Positions 23,183 to 29,654 of a stretch of 29,654 nucleotides of DNA are shown here, piece by piece. A program made the translations under genes and the position numbers. The stretch comes from Clostridia bacterium (GTDB lineage: Bacteria; Bacillota_A; Clostridia; Christensenellales; Aristaeellaceae). The stretch lies in contig JAFWQM010000076.1 of the NCBI GenBank assembly GCA_017509065.1, positions 1-29,654 on the forward strand, given 5' to 3'. Every line of letters starts with the position of its first letter. Positions within the stretch are counted from its first letter, which is position 1. The notes under the pieces are model-generated. The model had not been told where the DNA came from, did not search any database, and saw only the letters and a program-made list of their open reading frames with translations.

Positions 23183-23551
23183 TCACACCCCGGCGGGCAG
23201 CGTCATACGGACGCAGTGCACGCCCCCTTCGTCCTGATCCAAAGTCACGTTCCGCACCAGGGTCTGGATAATCATCTGCGCGATGTCCGCGTCGGCCTTT
23301 TCCTCTTCTTCGCAGCGCGTGCGCTCCTTCGCGGTGAGGGTCACGTGGAGGCCGTCGGGCTTCTGCTCGCAGGAAAGGGTGAGGGTTTCGGCGGTGTAGT
23401 CCTGGTGCAGCAAAAGATCACAGCTTTCCTCGATGGCAGTGTTCAGGTCGTCCATCAGGTCCAGCGGCAGATCGTATAAAGCGCTCACGCCACTGGCGGC
23501 CATGCGCAGCACCAGCGTCCATTCCTTGTTCGCGGGTACGGTCAGGGTCAT
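23183..23551 (-). CDS. RsbW/SpoIIAB-like protein lacking ATP-site motifs
   Basis: A 122-residue protein that aligns by eye with RsbW/SpoIIAB anti-sigma kinases: TVPANKEWTLVLRMAASGVS corresponds to the RsbW start, DLNTAIEESCDLLLHQDY to the N-box helix, and AQMIIQTLVRNVTLDQDEGG to the end of the domain. The nucleotide-binding residues are missing: the N-box asparagine position holds a hydrophobic or acidic residue, and the DxGxG (G1) and glycine-rich G2 motifs are absent (the region reads AKERTRCEEEEKADADI). It is also shorter than RsbW (about 160). It starts 5 bp after dnaE and ends 3 bp before the sigma gene, so coupled translation is likely. It may be an anti-sigma factor controlled without phosphorylation. 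No RsbV/SpoIIAA anti-anti-sigma gene is nearby. Confidence 0.7.
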   Translation of the reverse strand: MTLTVPANKEWTLVLRMAASGVSALYDLPLDLMDDLNTAIEESCDLLLHQDYTAETLTLSCEQKPDGLHVTLTAKERTRCEEEEKADADIAQMIIQTLVRNVTLDQDEGGVHCVRMTLPAGV

Positions 23552-23556
23552 GGGGG

Positions 23557-26500
23557 TCACGGCTTTTCCACCACCTTCATGTCTTGTTCGTCCAGGTCGA
23601 AGAGCAGGGAGGTCCAGGCGATATGGGCATCCCGCACCCACAGGTTCCGAGGGCAGAGCAGGGTGATCCCCTCCTCCGGCAGATTGATGTACACCGGCAC
23701 GTCCCCCGGCATTTTTGCCAGCAGAGACTGGATATGGGGTATCTGATCCCGGCGCATGCGCAGGTATAGCTTGGTTTTCGCTTCTTTGGCGATCTGCGCG
23801 TCCGTGCGGGGGTCAATTGGCTTGGAAATGGCCTCGCCCAAAGGCTCCACGATATCGGCCAATAATTTGGTATCCTCGTCATCCCGGACGGACAGCCTGC
23901 CCGTCACCAGCACCGCCTGATCGGCTGCTAAAGCACGTCCGTAGCGCTCAAAAATCTTGGGGAACATGAGGCATTCCACCTGCCCGGTCTGATCCTCTAA
24001 GGTGAAAAAGCCCATGAGCCCGCCCTTGCGGGTGGCCTTGCTGTGCGCTTCCACGATGATCCCGCCCATGACCACCCGCCGGCCGTCCTCGGATAAACCT
24101 CTGTCCTCGCGTTCTTCCAGTTCGGCCAGGTACGCCGTGTTCACAGGCAGGTTTTTCAGCTGTTCCGCGTACTCGTCCAGGGGATGGGCGCTGCAATACA
24201 CGCCCGTCATTTCCTTTTCCTGGGAAAGCAGCTCTTTCAGCGGATATTCGGGAATGGGCGGGAAGGTCTCCTGTGTGCGCAGGTCCTCGGCGGGCTGGCC
24301 GAAATCGAACAGTGAAATCTGGCCGGTCACGTTCTGCTTGCGCTGGTTCAGCTGGGAATCCATGGCGGATTCGTACACCGCTACGCACTGGGCGCGCGCC
24401 GCGCCGAGGCCGTCAAAACAGCCTGCCTTGATGAGGCTTTCCACGGCCCGCTTGTTCACGTCCTCCCCGGCAACCCGGCGGCAGAAATCGAAAATGTCCA
24501 GGTAGGGGCCGTGGTTGAACCGCTCGCGGACGATGGATTCCACCGCCTTTTCGCCCACGTTCTTCACCCCGCCCATGCCGAAGCGGATGCCCTGTTTCCC
24601 GTCCGGGGTTTCGTCCACGGTAAAGGGGCCGAAGGAAGAATTGACCCGGGGCGGGAGAATAGGGATACCCTTCTGGCGGCAGTAATAAATGTAGGCGGCA
24701 ATTTTGGCGCTGTTGCCGGTGACGGAATTCATCAGCGCGGCCATGAATTCGGCGGGGTAATGGTATTTGAGGTAGCCCGTCTGCAAGGCGACCACCGCAT
24801 AGCAGGCGGCGTGGGGCTTGTTGAAGGCATAAGACGCAAAGGAAGTCATTTCGTCAAAAATGGACTCCGCCACTTCGGCGGACACGCCCTTCGATACAGC
24901 GCCGGGAATATGGTCTTCCTCGGAGCCGTAGACGAAATTCTTGCGCTCCTTGGCCATCACGTCTTTTTTCTTCTTCGCCATGGCGCGGCGCACCAGGTCG
25001 CTGCGGCCGTAGGAATAGCCCGCCAGGTCGCGCACGATCTGCATCACCTGCTCCTGATACACCATGCAGCCGTAGGTCACGTCCAGGATGGGGGCCAGGA
25101 GGGGCGTCTTGTACTGCACCGTTTCCGGGTGCTGCTTGCCCCGGATGTAGCGGGGAATGGACTCCATGGGGCCGGGGCGGTACAGGGAAATGGCGGCGAT
25201 GATATCTTCAAAGCTGCGGGGGCGCATGTTGGTAAGGAACGTGCGCATCCCGCCGCCTTCCAGCTGGAACACCCCGTCGGTGTCCCCCGCGCAGATCATG
25301 TCAAACACGCCCGGATCGTCCATGGGGATGTCCTCGGGCTTTAAATGAATCCCGCGCTTTTCGATCATATCCAGGGTGTCCCGGATGACGGTCAGCGTGC
25401 GCAGGCCCAGAAAGTCCATTTTGAGCAAGCCCAGCTTTTCAATGATACCCATGGGGTACTGGGTCGTAATTACATCATCATTTTTTTGCAACGGCACGTA
25501 ATGGGTGGCGGGCTCGCGGGTGATGAGCACGCCCGCGGCGTGGGTGGAAGCGTGGCGGGGCATGCCCTCCAGCGTCAGGCCCGTGTCGATCAGGCGCTTC
25601 ACCTTCGCGTCTGATTCGTACATGTCCCGCAGTTCCTTGTTCTGGTCCATGGCCTTTTCCAGGGTCATGTCCAGTGCCATGGGCACGGCCTTCGCCACCG
25701 CGTCCACCTCGGCGTAAGGATAGCCCAGCACCCGGCCCACGTCCCGCAGCACGCCCCGGGCGGCCATGGTTCCGAAAGTGATGATCTGGCACACGTGGTC
25801 GTGGCCGTACTTCCGCGCCACGTAATCAATGACCTCCTGCCGCCGCTCGTAGCAGAAGTCCACGTCGATATCCGGCATGGACACCCGCTCGGGGTTCAGG
25901 AAGCGCTCGAACAGCAATTGATATTTCAGGGGGTCGAGCATGGTGATGTTCAGGCAGTACGCCACGATGCTGCCCGCGCCGCTGCCACGGCCCGGGCCAA
26001 CCATGATGCCGTTGTCCTTGGCGTACTTGATGAAGTCCCAGACAATGAGGAAGTAATCCACATAGCCCATCCGCGTGATGACGGACAGCTCGTATTCCAG
26101 CCGTTCCTTGGCCGCCTGATCGTCGGGCTGATAGCGTTCCGCGAACCCTTCTTCGCACAGCCTCCGCAGCATGGAATCCGCCGTTTCTCCCTCCGGCACG
26201 TCGTAGCGGGGGAGATGAACGGTGTGGAAGTCAAAGTCCACCTGACAGCGCTTGGCGATTTCCTCCGTCCGCTGAATGGCCTCCTCCTGCTCAGGGAACA
26301 GCTGCTTCATTTCCTCTTCGGACTTAACAAACAATTCCTTCGTGTGCTGCCGCATCCGGTTGTCGTCCTCTAAGGTCTTTCCCATCTGGATGCACATCAG
26401 CACTTCCTGGGCGTCCGCGTCCTTGCGGGTCAAGTAGTGGCAGTCGTTGGTCACGACCAGCGGAATGCCGGTGCGTTTACTCATTTCGATCAGCCTTGGC

Positions 26501-27051
26501 CGTACTGTCTTTTCCTCATCAAGGCCGTGATCCATGAGTTCGATATAATAATGGTCGAGGCCGAACAGGTCGGTCATTTTCCTGATATATTCTTCTGCGT
26601 CGTTGTAGCGCTCGTCCAGCAGCAGCTTGGGCAAATCGCCGGAGATGCAGGCGGACAGGGCGATCAGGCCCTCATGGTGCTTTCGGATGAAGTCATAGTC
26701 CATGCGCGGGCGGTAATAGAATCCCCGGGTGAACGCCTCGCTCACCAGCGTCATCAGGTTCCGGTAGCCCGTTTCGTTTTCGCACAGCAGGATCAGATGG
26801 CTGTATTCGCGGGAGAGGGTGCGCTTGTCCTCCATGTCCGGGCAGACGTACACCTCGCATCCGATCACGGGATGGATGCCGGCGTCTTTGCACGCCTGAT
26901 AAAACTCCACCGCGCCGTACAGCACGCCGTGGTCGGTGATGGCGCAGGCGTCCATGCCCAGCTCTTTCACGCGCTGAACCAGCTTCTTGATCCGGCACGC
27001 CCCGTCCAGCAGGCTGTATTCCGTGTGCAGATGCAGATGCGCAAACGCCAT
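23557..27051 (-). CDS. dnaE: DNA polymerase III alpha subunit, DnaE1 type
   Basis: A 1164-residue replicative polymerase subunit. It has an N-terminal PHP domain (HLHLHTEYSLLDGA at about 5-18), the palm with catalytic aspartates in PDIDVDF (about residues 392-398), fingers and thumb with typical segments (GPGRGSGAGS, YQEQVMQI, HAACYAVVALQTGYLK), a helix-hairpin-helix region, and a C-terminal OB fold (GGIIVEAHSKATRKGG onward). It lacks the inserted exonuclease of PolC. I start at the ATG at 27051, since GGAGG is 7 bp upstream; an in-frame GTG at 27057 abuts that site. It is the first gene of an apparent operon with the RsbW-like, sigma and kinase genes. Confidence 0.96.
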   Translation of the reverse strand: MAFAHLHLHTEYSLLDGACRIKKLVQRVKELGMDACAITDHGVLYGAVEFYQACKDAGIHPVIGCEVYVCPDMEDKRTLSREYSHLILLCENETGYRNLMTLVSEAFTRGFYYRPRMDYDFIRKHHEGLIALSACISGDLPKLLLDERYNDAEEYIRKMTDLFGLDHYYIELMDHGLDEEKTVRPRLIEMSKRTGIPLVVTNDCHYLTRKDADAQEVLMCIQMGKTLEDDNRMRQHTKELFVKSEEEMKQLFPEQEEAIQRTEEIAKRCQVDFDFHTVHLPRYDVPEGETADSMLRRLCEEGFAERYQPDDQAAKERLEYELSVITRMGYVDYFLIVWDFIKYAKDNGIMVGPGRGSGAGSIVAYCLNITMLDPLKYQLLFERFLNPERVSMPDIDVDFCYERRQEVIDYVARKYGHDHVCQIITFGTMAARGVLRDVGRVLGYPYAEVDAVAKAVPMALDMTLEKAMDQNKELRDMYESDAKVKRLIDTGLTLEGMPRHASTHAAGVLITREPATHYVPLQKNDDVITTQYPMGIIEKLGLLKMDFLGLRTLTVIRDTLDMIEKRGIHLKPEDIPMDDPGVFDMICAGDTDGVFQLEGGGMRTFLTNMRPRSFEDIIAAISLYRPGPMESIPRYIRGKQHPETVQYKTPLLAPILDVTYGCMVYQEQVMQIVRDLAGYSYGRSDLVRRAMAKKKKDVMAKERKNFVYGSEEDHIPGAVSKGVSAEVAESIFDEMTSFASYAFNKPHAACYAVVALQTGYLKYHYPAEFMAALMNSVTGNSAKIAAYIYYCRQKGIPILPPRVNSSFGPFTVDETPDGKQGIRFGMGGVKNVGEKAVESIVRERFNHGPYLDIFDFCRRVAGEDVNKRAVESLIKAGCFDGLGAARAQCVAVYESAMDSQLNQRKQNVTGQISLFDFGQPAEDLRTQETFPPIPEYPLKELLSQEKEMTGVYCSAHPLDEYAEQLKNLPVNTAYLAELEEREDRGLSEDGRRVVMGGIIVEAHSKATRKGGLMGFFTLEDQTGQVECLMFPKIFERYGRALAADQAVLVTGRLSVRDDEDTKLLADIVEPLGEAISKPIDPRTDAQIAKEAKTKLYLRMRRDQIPHIQSLLAKMPGDVPVYINLPEEGITLLCPRNLWVRDAHIAWTSLLFDLDEQDMKVVEKP

Positions 27052-27078
27052 GGCCACCCCTCCTTTTTTGAACCTATA

Positions 27079-27129
27079 TTTTCACATTTATCATTATAGC
27101 GCAAACGAAACGGAATGTAAATGTGAAAA
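27079..27129. promoter_or_regulatory. 12-bp perfect inverted repeat spanning the dnaE promoter
   Basis: TTTTCACATTTA (27079-27090) and TAAATGTGAAAA (27118-27129) are perfect inverted copies 27 bp apart. One arm overlaps the -35 box and the other the expected transcription start of dnaE. This resembles a pair of half-sites, or two copies of one operator, for an unknown repressor. Confidence 0.55.
27093..27121 (-). promoter_or_regulatory. Sigma-A promoter of dnaE
   Basis: On the minus strand, TTTACA (27121-27116) and a perfect TATAAT (27098-27093) are 17 bp apart, about 42 bp upstream of the ATG. Confidence 0.75.
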
Positions 27130-27136
27130 GTGATAC

Positions 27137-27183
27137 GCAAAAAACTGCCTCGGGTCAGCTGTTTTCTGACTTCCGAGACAGTT
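27137..27183 (-). terminator. Rho-independent terminator of the AraC-family gene
   Basis: On the minus strand, AACTGTCTCGG pairs with CCGAGGCAGTT (one mismatch) around an inner GTCAG/CTGAC stem, followed by a run of T. It begins 6 bp after the araC-family stop and insulates dnaE. Confidence 0.85.
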
Positions 27184-27188
27184 ATATT

Positions 27189-27953
27189 TTATTCTTTCTT
27201 CGTGCTGACCGCCCAATGCTTTCGGTAGTGCGTTTTCCTGTATGCCGTGGGCGTCTGGCCGGTATACTTGCGGAAGAGCTGAGAGAAGTGGCTGTCGGAG
27301 GAAAAGCAGAGGTATTCGGCAATATCCAGGCAGGAAAAATCTGTGTATTCCAGCAGGGCTTTCGCGGTTTCGACGCGTTTCCTGCGAACGTATTCCGACA
27401 CCGCAACGCCCGTTTCCTTCATGAACAGTACGGAGACGTAGGACGCGGACAGTTCCAGTTCTTCCGCCAGACTCTTCACGGTGATGGGCTGCTGCAGATG
27501 GTGATCGATATAGTCCATGCTGCGGCGCACCTGCTGGGAATACACATCCTGCCGCAGGATGGCCTGCATGCGCAGGGTATAATCCCGGAACATGGCGTCG
27601 TGGAGGTCATAGATCTCCTGGACTGTTTTGCATTTGTCCGCCTGGCGGATATATACGTCGCTCAGGTTAAACGCGGTTTCCACCGGCATCCCGCCCTCGA
27701 TGCAGAAGCGGCAGGCCAAGGTGATGGAAGCGACGAACAGATATTGGTAATTCCTCAGCGGATCGTCGGAAATGGAGCCGGTGGCCGGCCCCTCGAACAT
27801 CTCTTTGCCGACGGATATGGCTTTCATGTTCCCCTGGCGGATGTATTCGTATTGGCGCAGGTCTTCTTCATAGGTATGGTGCCGAAAATTCGTTTCCCGG
27901 TTTTCAAGGGCGAGCCGCTCCAGCGCTTCCGCGATTTTCCGGTTCACCGCCAT
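27189..27953 (-). CDS. AraC-family transcriptional regulator
   Basis: A 254-residue regulator. The C-terminal third is a typical AraC double helix-turn-helix: MDYIDHHLQQPITVKSLAEE, LSASYVSVLFMKETGVAVSE, YVRRKRVETAKALLEYTDF, LDIAEYLCFSSDSHFSQLFR and KYTGQTPTAYR. The N-terminal part is helical and contains no cupin-like sugar-binding signature that I can recognise; it reads like a sensor domain also found before AraC domains in clostridia, rich in Tyr and charged residues. The start is the ATG at 27953, where GGGAGG lies 7 bp upstream; the in-frame ATG at 27959 is adjacent to that site. It stands alone between a repeat and a terminator. Targets are unknown. Confidence 0.88.
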   Translation of the reverse strand: MAVNRKIAEALERLALENRETNFRHHTYEEDLRQYEYIRQGNMKAISVGKEMFEGPATGSISDDPLRNYQYLFVASITLACRFCIEGGMPVETAFNLSDVYIRQADKCKTVQEIYDLHDAMFRDYTLRMQAILRQDVYSQQVRRSMDYIDHHLQQPITVKSLAEELELSASYVSVLFMKETGVAVSEYVRRKRVETAKALLEYTDFSCLDIAEYLCFSSDSHFSQLFRKYTGQTPTAYRKTHYRKHWAVSTKKE

Positions 27954-28020
27954 GGGCATGCCTCCCTTTTGCAGTACCTGTATACATGGACGCTTTAAAT
28001 CAGAAGGAGAGAACAGAATT

Positions 28021-28103
28021 CAGAGTACAGAGTACAGATGATATAGTCAATGCGCTGCGGAGTCCGAAGTGTAAAACTATATAAATCTGTACTCTGCACT
28101 CTG
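28021..28103. repeat. Inverted-repeat element with 7-nt tandem arms (copy 2)
   Basis: CAGAGTACAGAGTACAGAT (28021-28039) pairs with the segment at 28085-28103 with one mismatch in 19. The arms are tandem CAGAGTA 7-mers. The interior of 45 bp includes TGCGCTGCGGAGTCC, which weakly resembles the interior of the element at 2330-2422 read on the other strand. It lies 30 bp after the prfA stop. Confidence 0.7.
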
Positions 28104-28133
28104 TACTCTTCTTATTGTTGATAATAAAAATCA

Positions 28134-29195
28134 TCACATGTTCAGCACCCGGAGCTTCTCGGCCTGCTCCTTCATGGTGAGGGCGTCGATGATCTCGTCG
28201 AGATCGCCGTCCAGGATGGCGTCAATTTTATAGAGCGTCAGGTCAGCCCGGTGGTCGGTGACGCGGCCTTGGGGAAAATTATAAGTGCGGATACGCTCGT
28301 TGCGTTCGCCGCTGCCCACCTGGGCTTTGCGGTTCTGCGCGTAAGCGGCGTCCTTTTCCGCGCGGTAGAGATCATACAGCCTGGACGCCAGCACCTTCAT
28401 GGCTTTTTCCTTGTTTTTCAACTGGCTCTTTTCATCCTGGCAGGTGACCACCAGGCCGGAGGGCATATGCGTGATGCGCACGGCGGAGTCCGTACGGTTG
28501 ATGTACTGCCCGCCGTGGCCGGAGGCTCGGTAGGTGTCGATGCGGATGTCCTCGGATTTGATTTCCACGTCTACGTCTTCCGCCTCGGGCAGCACGGCCA
28601 CCGTGGCGGTGGAGGTGTGGATGCGCCCGCCCGCCTCCGTTACCGGTACTCGCTGGATGCGGTGCACCCCGGACTCGAACTTCATCCGGGAAAACGCGCC
28701 GACGCCGTTCAGGGTGAACACCGCTTCCTTGACGCCCTTGAGTTCCGTGGTGGAAATATCCACCGGCTCGAACTGGAAGCCTTTGCGCTCGGCATAGCGC
28801 TGATACATGCGCAGCAGCAGCGCTGCGAACAGCGCCGCTTCATCCCCACCCGCGCCGGGACGAATCTCCATCACCACCGAACGGTCATCGTTCGGATCGT
28901 GAGGGATCAGAAACAGCCGCAGCTTATTTCGTTCTTCTTCCTCTCGGGGGAGCAGGTCTTTTAATTCTTCTTCCGCCATTTCCGAAAGGTCGGGGTCTTC
29001 ACGCATTTCCTTTGCCTGCCTGATCCGCTCCAGCATCTGTTTATATTCCCGCCAGGCGTTTACGGCAGGCTCCAGCTGGCGCATTTCTTTCAGCATCGCC
29101 TGCCACTTGGGCACGTCGGCGATGATTTCCGGCTGGGCCGTAGCGACGCTCAGCTCCTCCAGGCGGCCTTCCATGGCTTCAAACTGCGCTTCCAT
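28134..29195 (-). CDS. prfA: Peptide chain release factor 1
   Basis: RF1 ends translation at UAA and UAG codons. The 353-residue protein has the N-terminal helical domain, the RF1-type codon-recognition tripeptide PVT (about 183-185, in [13 protein letters not shown]), and the catalytic GGQ (228-230) in [18 protein letters not shown]. In most RF1 proteins this reads GAGGQHVN; here His replaces Ala before GGQ and Tyr replaces His after it. The C-terminal part ([19 protein letters not shown]) is normal. The start is the ATG at 29195, with GGGAGA upstream; further upstream in-frame residues do not resemble the family. prmC, the methyltransferase gene often next to prfA, is not seen in the window. 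Confidence 0.95.
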   Translation of the reverse strand: MEAQFEAMEGRLEELSVATAQPEIIADVPKWQAMLKEMRQLEPAVNAWREYKQMLERIRQAKEMREDPDLSEMAEEELKDLLPREEEERNKLRLFLIPHDPNDDRSVVMEIRPGAGGDEAALFAALLLRMYQRYAERKGFQFEPVDISTTELKGVKEAVFTLNGVGAFSRMKFESGVHRIQRVPVTEAGGRIHTSTATVAVLPEAEDVDVEIKSEDIRIDTYRASGHGGQYINRTDSAVRITHMPSGLVVTCQDEKSQLKNKEKAMKVLASRLYDLYRAEKDAAYAQNRKAQVGSGERNERIRTYNFPQGRVTDHRADLTLYKIDAILDGDLDEIIDALTMKEQAEKLRVLNM

Positions 29196-29229
29196 GCTTC
29201 TCTCCCTTGATCGACAAATGCCTTCCGGC

Positions 29230-29257
29230 AAGATAATGTGTGATTTTTTTCTTCCAA
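29230..29257 (-). promoter_or_regulatory. Putative promoter of prfA
   Basis: On the minus strand, TTGGAA (29257-29252) and TATCTT (29235-29230) are 16 bp apart, about 35 bp upstream of the ATG. Confidence 0.4.
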
Positions 29258-29290
29258 ACTATTAACAGTCTTGTTGCGGAGGGTAATGAT

Positions 29291-29654
29291 GGGGCGAGGG
29301 CCTGTGCGGCCCTCGTGCACCTGCACCAAAGGTCTTCGACCTCTGGACTCCAATAGCGGATATTGCTTGCCATGATAAATGTGCCTGGTTCCCGCTGATG
29401 CAAAAAAGAACGCGGAAGTCTGGCTTGTTGCCGTGGTGCTTCTGGCCCGGCGGCGAAGCCGCCAGCCCGGATGCTTTGCATCCGGGGAAAGCCAGGGAAT
29501 AATCCGTAGGAGAAAGTGAACTTTCCCCTACGGATTTTCCCAGGATTTCTTGGGCCAGAAGCCCTCAAACCTTCCGTAATCCCAGCGCAGCAGGCGGAAC
29601 CTGGTTGCTTTTCACAACAAAGTTATTTCGCCAGTTGTGGGTCCAGGGTCCTCA
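29291..29654. repeat. 390-bp mirror-symmetric structured element, copy 3 (cut by window end)
   Basis: Same orientation as copy 1. The left end has a GGGCGAGGGCC/GGCCCTCG hairpin, then CCAAAGGTC with GACCTCTGG and CAATAGCGGA. The core is at 29439-29561. The right side has CCCAGCGCAGCAGGCGGAA and TTTCGCC, then GGGTCCAGGG as the beginning of the outer hairpin, where the window stops. It sits just upstream of prfA, beyond its putative promoter. Confidence 0.82.
29439..29561. other. Cloverleaf core of repeat copy 3
   Basis: CTTCTGGCCC (29439-29448) pairs with GGGCCAGAAG (29552-29561). The arms are GGCGGCGAAGCCGCC, CCGGATGCTTTGCATCCGG, and a long arm tipped by CCGTAGGAGAAAGT with ACTTTCCCCTACGG. 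Length 123 nt. Confidence 0.75.

Overview
The window looks like chromosomal DNA of a GC-rich, spore-forming Firmicute, most likely an uncultured gut clostridium. I infer this from a complete spoIIIAA-AH operon (found only in endospore formers), sigma-A-type promoters with AT-rich cores, strong GGAGG ribosome-binding sites, several TTG starts, a DnaE1-type polymerase beside a SigB/F/G-class sigma factor, and FeoAB. No rRNA, tRNA, CRISPR array, prophage or insertion-sequence transposase is visible.

Layout. 1-600: a noncoding array of hairpins. 635-1816 (+): a Gfo/Idh/MocA oxidoreductase. 1870-6865 (-): an RseC-like membrane protein and the spoIIIA operon, which encodes the mother-cell side of the feeding-tube channel built during engulfment. 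The operon is compact: SpoIIIAF is reduced to its two membrane helices. It is split between AB and AC by a 390-bp repeat. 7077-15587 (+): a sugar-phosphate block, namely a 1-phosphofructokinase-type kinase, a YggP/SorE-like dehydrogenase, a LacI regulator with a palindromic operator, an AfuABC-type ABC importer and an IMPase-family phosphatase. A second copy of the 390-bp repeat sits between the binding-protein and permease genes. 15669-20043 (-): phosphoglucomutase, then feoB and feoA. 20191-21408 (-): argG. 21555-27051 (-): dnaE followed by an RsbW-like protein that has lost its ATP-site motifs, a sigma factor and a membrane histidine kinase with a Spo0B-type phosphoacceptor motif. 27189-27953 (-): an AraC regulator. 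28134-29195 (-): prfA. 29291-29654: a third repeat copy running off the window.

The most unusual material is noncoding. Three copies of a mirror-symmetric element of about 390 bp (5171-5560, 11573-11960 inverted, 29291-29654) each hold a core of 121-124 bp that folds on paper into a four-stem cloverleaf. The arm sequences differ between copies, but base pairing is kept by paired changes. Two shorter inverted-repeat elements, with arms built from 7-nt tandem units, follow the stop codons of spoIIIAH and prfA.

Two protein-level proposals stand out. First, 7077-15587 may form a LacI-controlled salvage route for phosphorylated sugars or polyols that needs no PTS. Second, the three genes behind dnaE may form an altered partner-switching circuit in which an RsbW homologue without the visible nucleotide-binding motifs is paired with a sigma factor and a membrane kinase. 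All of this comes from reading the sequence by eye; no database search or folding program was run.
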